Assembly (NCBI RefSeq): GCF_001278805.1
Contig: NZ_CP012602.1
Coordinates: 4,989,501-5,053,500, forward strand
Length of the DNA stretch: 64,000 nt
Source: Bacillus sp. FJAT-18017
GTDB taxonomy: Bacteria; Bacillota; Bacilli; Bacillales; Cytobacillaceae
Direction of reading: 5' to 3'
The notes under the pieces are model-generated. The model made no database searches. It saw only the letters and a program-made list of their open reading frames with translations, and had not been told where the DNA came from. This document shows, piece after piece, positions 25,730-33,607 of the stretch. Numbering within the stretch: the first letter of the stretch is position 1; every line of letters starts with the position of its first letter. Both the position numbers and the translations under genes were made by a program.

Positions 25730-27253
25730 ATGAGCGGACAAAGCAATATGCCTAAATTTCCTCGAACTTATTGGCGGGAGATCGAACTGCCGAAGTTCGA
25801 AAAGCTAAGCGAAGATATTTCTGTCGATGTCGCAATCGTCGGGGCAGGGATGACCGGAATTACCACAGCCTACCTACTTACCCAGCAAGGGAAACGAGTA
25901 GCAATCATTGAAGCCGGAAGTGTTTTGAACGGTACAACCGGGCATACAACTGCAAAAGTTACAGCACAGCATGGTTTGCTATATGATGAATTGATCAATC
26001 ATTTTGGCGAGGAAAAGGCCAAGCTCTATTACGAATCGCATGCAGATGCAATCGGCTTTATTAGAAGGACTGTCAACGAACAGGGTATTGATTGTGATTT
26101 CAGTGACCAGGAAGCCGTTATGTACGCGACAACCGAGCAATATCAATCCAAGCTTGAAACCGAAATGGAAGCCTATCAAAAGCTTAGCATCCCGGGAGAA
26201 CTGAGGAGCAGCATCCCGTTTGATATTGAAATAAAGAATGCCCTGGTTATGCCCAACCAGGCCCAGTTTCACCCTCTCAAATATTTACGGGCACTCCTGA
26301 AAAAGGCTGTTGACGCTGGCTGCCTCGTGTATGAAAATACGACCGCCAAGGATATCACAGTTGAAGGCGGGACTGTTGTGCATACGAAGGAAGACAGAAA
26401 AATTTCCTGCAGTCATGCAGTCATCGCATCGCATTGGCCATTTTTTGACAAAAGAGGGCTGTACTTTGCCCGTATGTATGCGTCACGCTCTTATGCGATT
26501 GGAGTCAAGACTGAAAAGGAATATCCTGGCGGGATGTACATCAGTGCTGACTCACCGTCACGCTCGATCCGCTATACGCCGGTTAATGGTGAGAATCTGC
26601 TGATTATCGGCGGGGAAAACCACCGGACCGGGACTGGCAAGGATACGCTTGAGCATTATGAGGCACTTGAAAAATGGACCGAAGAAGTTTTCGGCATTCA
26701 TGAATATGAGTACCGCTGGTCGGCGCAGGATTTGGAGACTCTCGATAAGCTTCCGTATATTGGCCCATTGAAGGACGATGAGGAAACTATCCTTGTCGCA
26801 ACAGGCTATAAAAAGTGGGGAATGACAACCTCTACACTGGCTGCGCATATTTTGACAGATTATGTGATGGATATAGAAAGTCCTTACAAGGAACTTTATC
26901 ATCCTTCCCGCTTTGAATTGGACCCTGCCCTGAAGAAAGCAGCAACTTTCAACTTGGAGGTTGCGGGTCATTTTGTAAAGGGAAAGCTTGAGTTCGTACC
27001 TAAGGATCCGGAAGATTTGAAGGTCGGCGAAGGCGGGGTTGTCCTCGTTAACGGGAAACGGGCTGGCGGTTATAAGGATGAGACTGGACAGCTTTATTTG
27101 GTTGATACGACTTGTACACATTTGGGCTGTGAATGCGAATGGAACCATGCCGAAAAGACGTGGGACTGTCCGTGCCATGGTTCCCGTTTCTCGTATGGCG
27201 GTGATGTGGTTGAAGGTCCGGCTATCGAGGCGTTGAAAAAGCTGGAAGACTAG
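25730..27253 (+). CDS. yhfW: FAD-dependent oxidoreductase with C-terminal Rieske domain (YhfW-like)
   Basis: 507 residues. The N-terminal DAO-type flavoprotein domain has the FAD motif DVAIVGAGMTGITTAYLL (residues 29-46) and GTTGHTTAKVTAQHG. The C-terminal Rieske [2Fe-2S] domain (about 410-507) has ligands in CTHLGCECEW and CPCHGSRFSYGGDV. The fusion matches B. subtilis YhfW. It probably oxidises a small amine or similar substrate and passes electrons to the 2Fe-2S centre; the substrate is unknown. AAAGGAGG lies upstream. Upstream DNA has several TTACCCTA-like words that might be operators. Strong terminator downstream. Confidence 0.9.
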   Translation: MSGQSNMPKFPRTYWREIELPKFEKLSEDISVDVAIVGAGMTGITTAYLLTQQGKRVAIIEAGSVLNGTTGHTTAKVTAQHGLLYDELINHFGEEKAKLYYESHADAIGFIRRTVNEQGIDCDFSDQEAVMYATTEQYQSKLETEMEAYQKLSIPGELRSSIPFDIEIKNALVMPNQAQFHPLKYLRALLKKAVDAGCLVYENTTAKDITVEGGTVVHTKEDRKISCSHAVIASHWPFFDKRGLYFARMYASRSYAIGVKTEKEYPGGMYISADSPSRSIRYTPVNGENLLIIGGENHRTGTGKDTLEHYEALEKWTEEVFGIHEYEYRWSAQDLETLDKLPYIGPLKDDEETILVATGYKKWGMTTSTLAAHILTDYVMDIESPYKELYHPSRFELDPALKKAATFNLEVAGHFVKGKLEFVPKDPEDLKVGEGGVVLVNGKRAGGYKDETGQLYLVDTTCTHLGCECEWNHAEKTWDCPCHGSRFSYGGDVVEGPAIEALKKLED

Positions 27254-27265
27254 TACGACCAAAAT

Positions 27266-27297
27266 GGCAATCCACATTAGGTGGATTGCCTCTTTTC
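27266..27297 (+). terminator. yhfW terminator
   Basis: GGCAATCCAC (27266-27275) pairs perfectly with GTGGATTGCC (27281-27290), followed by TCTTTTC. Confidence 0.88.
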
Positions 27298-27401
27298 ATG
27301 TGAGGGCTTGTAATGGTGTTTTGAAAGGAGTTTGATAAGGCGCCCGTTGTTTTCTGCATCTTTCTTGGATTTTTTAACGCTTAACTAGTGAAAAAGGTTT
27401 A

Positions 27402-27426
27402 TATAAAAAGCCACCAAAGCGGTGGC
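27402..27426 (-). terminator. Terminator behind the riboswitch-linked pseudogene
   Basis: On the minus strand GCCACC pairs with GGTGGC around GCTTT, followed by TTTTTATAT. It lies 10 bases after the last remnant of the pseudogene. Confidence 0.85.
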
Positions 27427-27435
27427 TAAGTATAC

Positions 27436-27888
27436 TTAAGGCTTCATATTCATCCAGCTTTCAAGATAATGGATGGCGAACACAAGATTCCCGCCATATT
27501 GTGCTACACAGCGGAAAGCTCACCATCCATATACGCTTTGCCTTCTTCATGAAATGTAATAAGTAGGTGCTCCGTCCAGGGCATGTAGCTGAATACCTGC
27601 AGCTGATGCCTTGCTAATGAATTGCTTGTAGGCAGCATTCGGAATACTGCGGTTGATTTGCAGGTAAACCCGGTTGGCATTGTTTCCGTTGAGATACGCA
27701 ATCACTTCATCCGGTTTCAATTGAATAAGGGCTGTATCCCAGAGCCAGGTTGCTCTCGATGTTCCTTCCTCGTTTACAACTCTTGAACCAAACTGATTTG
27801 CCAATGAACCAACCACCAATAATGTTAACATGATGAATCTTGTTGCGCAAAAAACATTGTTCTTCCTCTCTTGATTTGTCCCAGACAT
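27436..27888 (-). pseudogene. Degraded secreted-protein gene behind a c-di-GMP riboswitch
   Basis: The first part reads a signal-like N-terminus (FIMLTLLVVGSLANQFG), then RATWLWDTALIQLKPDEV and VYLQINRSIPNAAYKQFISK, up to HALDGAP. It then stops at once. In a second frame, LLITFHEEGKAYMDGELSAV follows, ending in TAG. In a third, AQYGGNLVFAIHYLESW and the tail MNMKP end at 27436. From memory of intact Bacillus relatives, these are the beginning and end of a protein of about 270 residues, with roughly 140 central residues deleted and two frame changes. The intact family is secreted and of unknown activity. The riboswitch and terminator around it are still intact. Confidence 0.75.
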
Positions 27889-27900
27889 TCAAAAGAAGTC

Positions 27901-27983
27901 CGGCGGCGTGGCAGCCGTTCGGTTTCCCGGGTAGGCCCATCGCTTTGCGTCCCTGCCTTTAGACAGGTTTGCCTTTGTCAGAT
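27901..27983 (-). promoter_or_regulatory. Cyclic di-GMP-I (GEMM) riboswitch
   Basis: On the minus strand the conserved GEMM-I core is clear. GGCAAACC opens the P1b hairpin (CCTGTC/TAAA/GGCAGG, six pairs), followed by GGGACGCAAAGC, then GGGCCTA and the second arm ACCCGGGAAACCG...CGGCTGCC. The order and spacing match the family. The tetraloop is TAAA rather than the usual GNRA. A GC-rich stem near 27900-27917 followed by TTCTTTT could be the expression platform. It leads directly into the degraded gene at 27888, so it now appears to control nothing functional. Confidence 0.9.
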
Positions 27984-28005
27984 TTTGCTTTGATTGCTAA
28001 TCTTA

Positions 28006-28011
28006 TTATAG
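28006..28011 (-). promoter_or_regulatory. Likely -10 box of the riboswitch transcript
   Basis: A perfect TATAAT on the minus strand, about 23 bases upstream of the GEMM core. The -35 region (TTTTTG at 17 bases, or TTGAAT closer) is weak. Confidence 0.5.
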
Positions 28012-28076
28012 CGCCTTAGTACCTATTCAAAAATAAGTCTTTATAACACCAGAAAATATGACAAATTTCCGCAACG

Positions 28077-28105
28077 AAAAGCCACCCAGGGATTCCCCAA
28101 AGTGG
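28077..28105 (-). terminator. Terminator of the 44-aa gene
   Basis: On the minus strand, GCCACTTTGGGGA pairs with TCCCTGGGTGGC (small bulges), followed by TTTT, 17 bases after the stop at 28122. Confidence 0.8.
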
Positions 28106-28121
28106 CTGCAAAATTTTCCTC

Positions 28122-28256
28122 TTAATCGTCGTTTGGCCGGTTGCGCACAAGCCTGTCCTGGCCTGTCGTGAATTTTACCAGCTCCGAGCTTGTTTTACCG
28201 ACCTTCTTGTTGTTGTTTATTTGCGCATTGCGGTTCCCCAGCTTTTGTCTGCCCAT
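28122..28256 (-). CDS. Small basic protein (44 aa), possibly spore-related
   Basis: ATG at 28256 preceded by AAAGGAGTG at a suitable distance; stop TAA at 28122. The product begins MGRQKLGNRNAQINNNKKVG and ends DRLVRNRPNDD. It is rich in Asn, Lys and Arg with no hydrophobic helix, the composition of minor small acid-soluble spore proteins. I cannot assign it to a named Ssp family. The strong ribosome site and an immediate terminator support a real gene. Confidence 0.68.
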   Translation of the reverse strand: MGRQKLGNRNAQINNNKKVGKTSSELVKFTTGQDRLVRNRPNDD

Positions 28257-28818
28257 AATAAAAACACTCCTTTACCAGGATGTATTCATAGTTTGGGCTC
28301 TTGAACCCCGATTATGCTGGCAGTTTCTTCATTCCTCTTCCTAGCCTGTTATTTTTTGAACAGCATAGGCTTGCTCTAGGCCGGGCTGCCAAGCGTACTT
28401 ACCAATAAACAGCAGTTATCCGAGATGCATATCCTGCTTGGCGGACACGCCTCCCTCCATTTAAGATCGCTGCTGTATTCCTACACAAAATCTCACTTGC
28501 TTTGTATACATCGAAAACAAGAGAGTGGATATACTTTATTTATAAAGCCTTTTAAAATGGATAGCGGAATAACGTTTAAGGTTATTCCCTCGTTACAAAA
28601 CCAGTCCGCTTAAAACCATGAGAAGATTTAAAATGATGTGCCATATAACGGATGGAAAATTACTCTTGGATTTGATTGTTATACCACCGTAGACAATCCT
28701 CCAATTGAATTGACCAAACAGATTAGCCAAGGAAAACCTAATGAGTTACGCTGCAGGCCAAAGCCCAAGCTTGTTGCTGCCACTGCCCACTTTTCACCTA
28801 ATTGCTCCGAAAACCGGC
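28257..28818. other. Long gap without a supported gene
   Basis: About 560 bases with only short, weakly started frames. Inverted words (GGAATAACG...GGTTATTCC near 28566-28588) could form a small hairpin. The flanks are pseudogenes, so this may be eroded coding DNA. A plus-strand frame from GTG 28638 looks protein-like but has no good start site. Confidence 0.5.
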
Positions 28819-28849
28819 TCAAAAGAGCTCCTCTCCAAAAAGCTCTTTA
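28819..28849 (-). terminator. Terminator at the end of the broken membrane-protein gene
   Basis: On the minus strand AAAGAGCT pairs with AGCTCTTT around an 11-base loop, followed by TGAG. The T-run is partly within the stem. It overlaps the stop codon at 28847. Confidence 0.5.
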
Positions 28850-29276
28850 AAAAAAGGCATTTGTAAATGCAAATAGAATAGCGAGTAGCCATATTTCCTG
28901 AAAATAAGACCAGCCATTACTAATAATAAAAGGCAAAAATACCGCCACATTGATTGTTATCGCTATCATCAGAAAGTGCTTAATCTTTATACAGTGGAAA
29001 CCTGACCAGATGAAAGGAAAGCAGATCGGTTCATTCCAATCCGGTTTCCTCAAATATTTAATAAAAGTGGCTTTAAATAGAAATCCAATACAGCCATCGG
29101 TGGTAAAATCGCAACTAAAGATAACCTGCTTAACACAATCCGCCACTCTTTTGTTTCGAACTGCCCGTCCAATTTGAGTTTATAAACAGGTACATAAAGA
29201 ACCCAATTCTAAATGTCATACTGGTAATAATGAGGGATATGGGATAGACGTACAAGCTAAACCGAATTCCTTTCAT
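28847..29276 (-). pseudogene. Frameshifted small membrane-protein gene
   Basis: Three consecutive frames on the minus strand join into one sensible protein of about 143 residues. Frame one is MKGIRFSLYVYPISLIIT through FINSNWTGSSK. After CAAAAG, frame two gives EWRIVLSRLSLVAILPPMAV through LDFYLKPLLL. After TTAAATA, frame three gives KYLRKPDWNEPICFPFIWSG, then a helix (FLMIAITINVAVFLPFIIS) and FQEIWLLAILFAFTNAFF. Both shifts fall at short homopolymer runs. No family named. No clear ribosome site is left upstream, so the gene is probably dead. Confidence 0.6.
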
Positions 29277-29314
29277 ATCATATAACTAATCAGCTAAATA
29301 AAGGAGATTGGTAT

Positions 29315-29728
29315 ATGTATATTCGAAAGCGCAATCCTGCGAGGGATGATAATCGGTTAATTGATATAACAGTTAATAATTTTCGGACAAGCACAGCGGC
29401 GGTACGTGAAAAATTAAGGACGGCTGACGGGGTAGTCGTCGTTTGTACGGAGAATCATGAAGTTGCCGGGTATCTTTCGTACAGACTGGTTTTTCCTGGA
29501 ACGGCATATATCACCTATGCAGTTTTGGATAAAGAATTCCAAGGGCAAGGAATTGGCCGTGCTTTACTTCCGAACTTAGTTGAGTATGCAAGAGAAAACG
29601 GAATCCGTGCTCTAACCGGATTTGTCAGCAATCAGAATATGAAGAGCTTGAATCTATTTATGAAATGGGGATTCGTCCCCATAGCTAACCGGCAAAACGG
29701 CTACTTAATTGGAAGACTTTTGTTATGA
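29315..29728 (+). CDS. GNAT-family N-acetyltransferase
   Basis: 137 residues, one compact GNAT domain. The acetyl-CoA pyrophosphate loop is EFQGQGIGRALLPNLVEYA (residues 75-93), and the C-terminal motif is NQNMKSLNLFMKWGFVPIAN. Substrate unknown. AAAGGAG lies 8 bases before the ATG. Single gene with its own terminator, standing alone between decayed genes. Confidence 0.85.
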   Translation: MYIRKRNPARDDNRLIDITVNNFRTSTAAVREKLRTADGVVVVCTENHEVAGYLSYRLVFPGTAYITYAVLDKEFQGQGIGRALLPNLVEYARENGIRALTGFVSNQNMKSLNLFMKWGFVPIANRQNGYLIGRLLL

Positions 29729-29754
29729 AGCAAGCAACTTGTATTTCTTAAACA

Positions 29755-29798
29755 AAAAAGTGTTCGCCCAGTTGAAAGCAGGGGAACACTTTTTCTTT
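29755..29798 (+). terminator. GNAT-gene terminator
   Basis: AAAAAGTGTTCGCCC pairs with GGGGAACACTTTTT around an 11-base loop. Its left arm is identical to that of the terminator at 29901-29942. Confidence 0.88.
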
Positions 29799-29900
29799 TA
29801 GGTTCCGTAACCGCGCATATTTTGGGAAACCATCCCCTGTCTCTCCTTCTTAACGTATGTAACTTACTTACGGGCCTACTTTTTTATTCCAGAAAAATAA

Positions 29901-29942
29901 AAAAAAGTGTTCGCCCAGCCCATAGCTGGTGAACACTTTTTC
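29901..29942. terminator. Terminator of the repeat-protein gene (bidirectional)
   Basis: AAAAAGTGTTCGCCCAGC pairs with GCTGGTGAACACTTTTT. T-runs exist on both strands. It lies 4 bases after the stop of the minus-strand repeat-protein gene. The left arm duplicates that of the terminator at 29755. Confidence 0.85.
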
Positions 29943-29946
29943 CTTC

Positions 29947-30552
29947 TTAACAGGAACGTCTATTCCTGCCTCTGCGATCCTGGTCTCTTCTATCTTTGCG
30001 GTCCTTGTCTCTAGGATCTTTTAGGTCCTTGCCTCTTGTGTCTTTGCGATCCTTGTCTCTGGGATCTTTTAGATCCTTGCCTCTTGTGTCTTTACAATCC
30101 TTGTCTCTGGGATCTTTTAGATCCTTGCCTCTTGTGTCTTTACAATCCTTGTCTCTGGGATCTTTTAGGTCCTTGCCTCTTGTGTCTTTGCGATCCTTGT
30201 CTCTGGGATCTTTTAGATCCTTGCCCCCGACCGAGTCTCTTCCGCAGCAATTTGAATCTTTTCCAATGAAATCTTTTGAATGCTGGTCTTTCCCGGACGG
30301 AGTTTTGTCACTCAGACCCAACACAGAGGTATTTAGTAGCGGCAGGTTGCCAGATGGGATTTTTCCAAGAGGCGTCTTGCCGGATGGAATTTTGCCTGAT
30401 AACAGATTGTTGGATAGTAGCGGGGTTTTTCCTCCTGTAGGAATCTTGCCTGTTAATCCCAATACGGAGTTGCCCATGTTGTTTTGTAAAGATTGCCTAA
30501 GGCTGTTCCGAAGAAGTTCCCTTGCAATCCTTTTTCCTCTGCTTTCACTCAC
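29947..30552 (-). CDS. Charged tandem-repeat protein, possibly spore-coat-like
   Basis: A 201-residue hydrophilic protein. GTG 30552 is chosen because a full-strength site (AAGGAGGTGAT) ends 4 bases before it; an earlier in-frame GTG lies inside that site. The N-terminal 35 residues are helical (SESRGKRIARELLRNSLRQS). Residues 35-85 are GKIPSG-type repeats. Then come nearly five copies of the 16-residue unit KDLKDPRDKDRKDTRG and an Arg-rich end, RRGRNRRSC. Alternating Lys/Asp/Arg repeats recall CotG-like coat proteins, but this is resemblance only. A sporulation-type -10 (CATAAAGTA) lies 32 bases upstream. Confidence 0.7.
   Translation of the reverse strand: MSESRGKRIARELLRNSLRQSLQNNMGNSVLGLTGKIPTGGKTPLLSNNLLSGKIPSGKTPLGKIPSGNLPLLNTSVLGLSDKTPSGKDQHSKDFIGKDSNCCGRDSVGGKDLKDPRDKDRKDTRGKDLKDPRDKDCKDTRGKDLKDPRDKDCKDTRGKDLKDPRDKDRKDTRGKDLKDPRDKDRKDRRDQDRRGRNRRSC
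29992..30222. repeat. 48-bp coding tandem repeat (4.8 copies)
   Basis: Each unit encodes KDLKDPRDKD[R/C]KDTRG. The copies differ at only a few bases, so recent expansion or ongoing copy-number change is likely. The antisense strand is also open across the repeat, a by-product of the composition. Confidence 0.9.
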
Positions 30553-30583
30553 CTGTATCACCTCCTTGTTACTGTCCTAATAC

Positions 30584-30592
30584 TACTTTATG
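30584..30592 (-). promoter_or_regulatory. Possible sporulation sigma (E/K) -10 box
   Basis: The minus-strand sequence CATAAAGTA fits CATANNNTA, the -10 pattern of sigma-E/sigma-K promoters. The expected -35 element is not clear. It lies upstream of the repeat-protein gene. Confidence 0.3.
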
Positions 30593-30814
30593 ATTCTAGG
30601 ACAAGTTTGCTCACGGACAAGTGATGACTTTTGAAAAAATAGGCTATTTAGAATTAAGGTTTTAAACTTAAATTCTTGGGCTTTTCCCCCTAGTTTTAAT
30701 ACTGACGCCTCATCCAGGGAATAAGAAAGTCATAAACTCCCTATCCCAATATGAGTCCTATCCTATAAATAGCACTATTCTAATGAGCTCATTTCCACTT
30801 CAGTGCATAGGATT

Positions 30815-31339
30815 CTACTCATTAACAAGGATTTGAATATTATCCATAATTGCCTCAATGTCTACTTTCTCTTGTGTGTTGGCCATTTTTATATAGTCCT
30901 CTAATTTGATTATCTTTGTCTATTAGGTACATGGTTGTATTGTGGGCGGTAGCCCCGCCATTTACCTTCTGAAATTTCATATGATACGAATCTGCAATTT
31001 CTATCGTTTCAGCAATGCTGCCTCTAAGTAATTTCCATCCGGATGGGTCAGCTTGAAAGTTTTTGTGCATACTTTTTAAGTATCTCTAAACTATCCGTTT
31101 CCGGGTCTAATGTAATTGCTAGTAACTCAACTTTCTCTCCAAACACGCCTTCCTTCTTCAATTCAGCCTGCATTTTTGCATAATCAATCATAGTTAGGGG
31201 ACAAATATCCGGGCAATTTGTATAAAAAAATGCCAGGAGCTTCACTTTATGATTGTTAGAGTCATAGTTAGCCTTCTCTGTATAATTAAGAGGAAGCTTT
31301 TTTTAATACATCCTTGATACTTTGTTTATATTTGCTCAT
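30815..31339 (-). pseudogene. SCO1/SenC-like copper/thiol protein gene with three frameshifts
   Basis: Four frame segments join into one protein of about 170 residues. They are MSKYKQSIKDVLK; then LPLNYTEKANYDSNNHKVK and AFFYTNCPDICPLTM (the CxxxC copper/thiol motif) to KKYAQ; then NFQADPSGWKLLRGSIAETI to IRGLYK; then MANTQEKVDIEAIMDNIQIL and VNE. The breaks fall at runs of seven, five and five A. The conserved His of SCO proteins is in GGATAHNTTMYLID. SCO proteins help assemble the CuA site of cytochrome oxidase. There is no signal peptide, unlike typical BsSco, so the 5' end may also be lost. Confidence 0.78.
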
Positions 31340-31721
31340 CTCGATATCGCCCTTCCTGTAAAAATTATTTTTTGCATACGATACCATATTGGATAGTGGG
31401 CATACGTGTATAGACAAATATACCGGGACCCAAAAAAAGGGCGGTTTTCCAAAGATGACTAGTTTGATCCTTCTCAATTTAATAACACTCTTTATAACAA
31501 TCAACAAAATGGGAAATAACATTTTCAATGAACATCTTTGGGGAAGGTCTCTGATACATCTTCCGGCTACAATGGAGCGCTCTCGGATCGAACACCGTCC
31601 TGAAAAGGCACAAAGTGAAGAATGTCGTAGTATCGAGGTGCTAGGCACTACTAATAAAACATCTGTCGCATGGGTGGCAAGAGTTTAGCACATGATATTT
31701 TGGATTTGTGGTCTCTAAATA
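31340..31721. other. Gap without a supported gene
   Basis: About 380 bases between the broken SCO-like gene and the amidase terminator. A minus-strand frame with a hydrophobic stretch (MLFPILLIVIKSVIKL) runs through it into the SCO frame, but it has no site and no recognisable family. It may be eroded coding sequence. Confidence 0.4.
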
Positions 31722-31776
31722 ATAAAAAAGAGCTGTCCGAAAAAACCGCTGAATAACGGTTTCTCGGACAGCTTTT
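31722..31776 (-). terminator. Amidase terminator
   Basis: On the minus strand AGCTGTCCGA pairs perfectly with TCGGACAGCT. An inner AAACCG/CGGTTT stem is present and TTTTTTATT follows. It starts about 25 bases after the amidase stop. Confidence 0.92.
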
Positions 31777-31800
31777 ACCACAGATTCTTTATTCCTCGGC

Positions 31801-33288
31801 CTAGTCTGCTGTTTGTTTTTCAGCCGCAAGTACTGGCGCCTTCCTAGCCCTGGTTGCTTGTTCGTAGGCAAAGGCAATCTGGATAAGCACCGGCTCGCTC
31901 CAGGCCGTTCCGGCAAACGTAATCCCAACAGGTTCTCCTTCATCGGTATATCCTGCCGGTACGCAAACTGAAGGATACCCCGCCCGCGCAGACAAGTCGC
32001 AGCCTTCCTCATGTGGAAAAAGAATCGCATCAACCCCATAATCCTTTAGCACGAAGTCAATTCCGTTTTCCTTTGCATGATACTCGTTAAATTCAAGTGA
32101 CCGGATATACTCCTCCTCGTACAGCCCGCCGCTTGTTGCCTCAGAGTTGTTTAGGACATCCTGCCCGTAACGGAGCATCTCCTCAGGATTTTCATCATTG
32201 AAGCGAATTACATCGGCAAGTGTCCTAACTTCGGCTGACGGTGCGAGCCCTTTTAAATAAGCATTAACGCCCGCTTTAAACTCATATTTTAACACTTCCC
32301 AATCCCACATCAATCTCGCGGATGGGATAACAACATCGACTACCTCTGCTCCCAGCGTTTTCAGCACTTCAATCGCCTGATCGGCTATCTTCGCTTTTTT
32401 TTCACCAGCTTGGGAAAAATAAAAATCACGGGCAATCCCTATTCTTTTCCCAGTAAGCCCCTCCTCCAAAAAGGCTGTAAAGTCAACATGTTCTAATGGA
32501 TTTGCATGCGTCGCCTGATCCGCTGAGTCAACCCCGGATAACGCTGACAGCAAGATGGCCGCATCGGTTACCGTCCGAGCCATAGGGCCGGCCGTATCCT
32601 GGGAATGGGCAATCGGAATAATGCCGCGGCGGCTGATTAGACCGACCGTCGGTTTAACGCCGACTAGTGAATTCTGGCAAGCTGGATTTAGGATGGACCC
32701 GGAAGTCTCCGTCCCAACTGCTACGGCCGCAAAGTTTGCGGCAATTGCAGCGCCAGACCCGGAGCTTGATCCGCCAACATTAAAAATTCCTGGCCCATAA
32801 GGATTCAAAGTCTGCCCACCGCGTGATGAGTAGCCGCTTTCCATTTCATAGGCCATGTAATTTGCCCATTCAGTCATGTTTGTTTTTCCAAGAATGACAG
32901 CACCGGCTATCCTAAGGCTTAGAGCAACCTCAGAGTCCTCGATTGCATATGAATCAGCCAGTGCTTTTGAACCTGCACTTGTATGCAGCTTATCTGCTGT
33001 GTCGATATTATCCTTCAGCAGCACCGGGATACCATGCAACGGGCTACGAGGGCCATCCGCCTTGCGCTCGGCATCCAATGCCGCCGCAATATGCAGCGCC
33101 TCGGGATTGATTTCTAGCACTGACCGCAGCTCCGATCCTTTATGGTCATACTGAGAAATTCGGTACAGGTACATCAGCACGAGCTCCTTCGATGTTAGCT
33201 CGCCGGATTTCATCTTTTCCTGCATATCTTCAATTGTGGCTTCTTCAAGCCAGGTATCATACAAATGCTTCAGTTTTGGATTTTGCAA
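31801..33288 (-). CDS. Amidase signature family enzyme
   Basis: About 495 residues. The Ser-cisSer-Lys triad is visible: Lys in GIPVLLKDNIDT (near residue 92), the glycine/serine-rich signature VGGSSSGSGAAIAANFAAVAVGTETSGSI (about 170-198) with cis-Ser and nucleophilic Ser. It hydrolyses amides; it is not GatA, because the C-terminus and context differ and no gatC/gatB is adjacent. The protein has no clear signal peptide. The start is a TTG at 33288 near GGGGCAGGGAG; spacing is unusual, so the exact start is uncertain. Single gene. Confidence 0.88.
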   Translation of the reverse strand: MQNPKLKHLYDTWLEEATIEDMQEKMKSGELTSKELVLMYLYRISQYDHKGSELRSVLEINPEALHIAAALDAERKADGPRSPLHGIPVLLKDNIDTADKLHTSAGSKALADSYAIEDSEVALSLRIAGAVILGKTNMTEWANYMAYEMESGYSSRGGQTLNPYGPGIFNVGGSSSGSGAAIAANFAAVAVGTETSGSILNPACQNSLVGVKPTVGLISRRGIIPIAHSQDTAGPMARTVTDAAILLSALSGVDSADQATHANPLEHVDFTAFLEEGLTGKRIGIARDFYFSQAGEKKAKIADQAIEVLKTLGAEVVDVVIPSARLMWDWEVLKYEFKAGVNAYLKGLAPSAEVRTLADVIRFNDENPEEMLRYGQDVLNNSEATSGGLYEEEYIRSLEFNEYHAKENGIDFVLKDYGVDAILFPHEEGCDLSARAGYPSVCVPAGYTDEGEPVGITFAGTAWSEPVLIQIAFAYEQATRARKAPVLAAEKQTAD

Positions 33289-33360
33289 ACTCCCTGCCCC
33301 TTTTCTATGCCAAGTTTATTATTTTTATTTCGCCAATCGGCTATCCAAAACCTTTTTTAT

Positions 33361-33387
33361 AAAAATAAAAGCCCCAATACTGGGGCT
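33361..33387 (-). terminator. Terminator downstream of the helicase/repeat region
   Basis: On the minus strand AGCCCCAGTATTGGGGCT forms a tight hairpin, followed by TTTATTTTTAT. It lies beyond the repeat cluster, about 220 bases after the helicase stop, so the helicase transcript may include the repeats. Confidence 0.75.
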
Positions 33388-33394
33388 AATGCTT

Positions 33395-33600
33395 TGTTCT
33401 TGTATTAGTAACGTTTCACTTGCTCTTACACTTTGAAATGTCGCCAACGGCCACCATTGGTATCATTTCACCTGCGTTTTCGCTTTAAAATGTCGTCAAT
33501 AGCCTGTATTGGCAACGTTTTGATAACTTTTTCCCACTGAAATGTTATCAATAGTCTGTATTGGTTCCGTTTCGCCTACTGATTACTAGCAGAAATGTTA
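33395..33600. repeat. Four imperfect tandem copies of a ~52-bp unit
   Basis: On the minus strand each unit follows the pattern YTATTGNNNACATTT, then about 20 variable bases, then GTGAAACGNTACCAATACAGG. Within a unit CCAAT/ATTGG and GAAACG/CATTTC-like words can pair, giving a chain of hairpins. Copy starts lie at about 33597, 33545, 33493 and 33441. The same type of unit recurs at 37485-37640. Confidence 0.8.
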
Positions 33601-33607
33601 CCAACGA

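Noticed and set aside
28638..28850. 70-residue plus-strand frame beginning at GTG
   Set aside because: No ribosome site, overlaps the terminator of the minus-strand pseudogene, no recognised family. Kept only as part of the unexplained gap.
29996..30580. Long open frame on the plus strand opposite the repeat protein (repeats of PLVSLRSLSLGSFRS)
   Set aside because: It is the antisense of the 48-bp repeat. The minus-strand gene has the ribosome site, promoter-like -10 and terminator; this frame has none and is a composition artefact.
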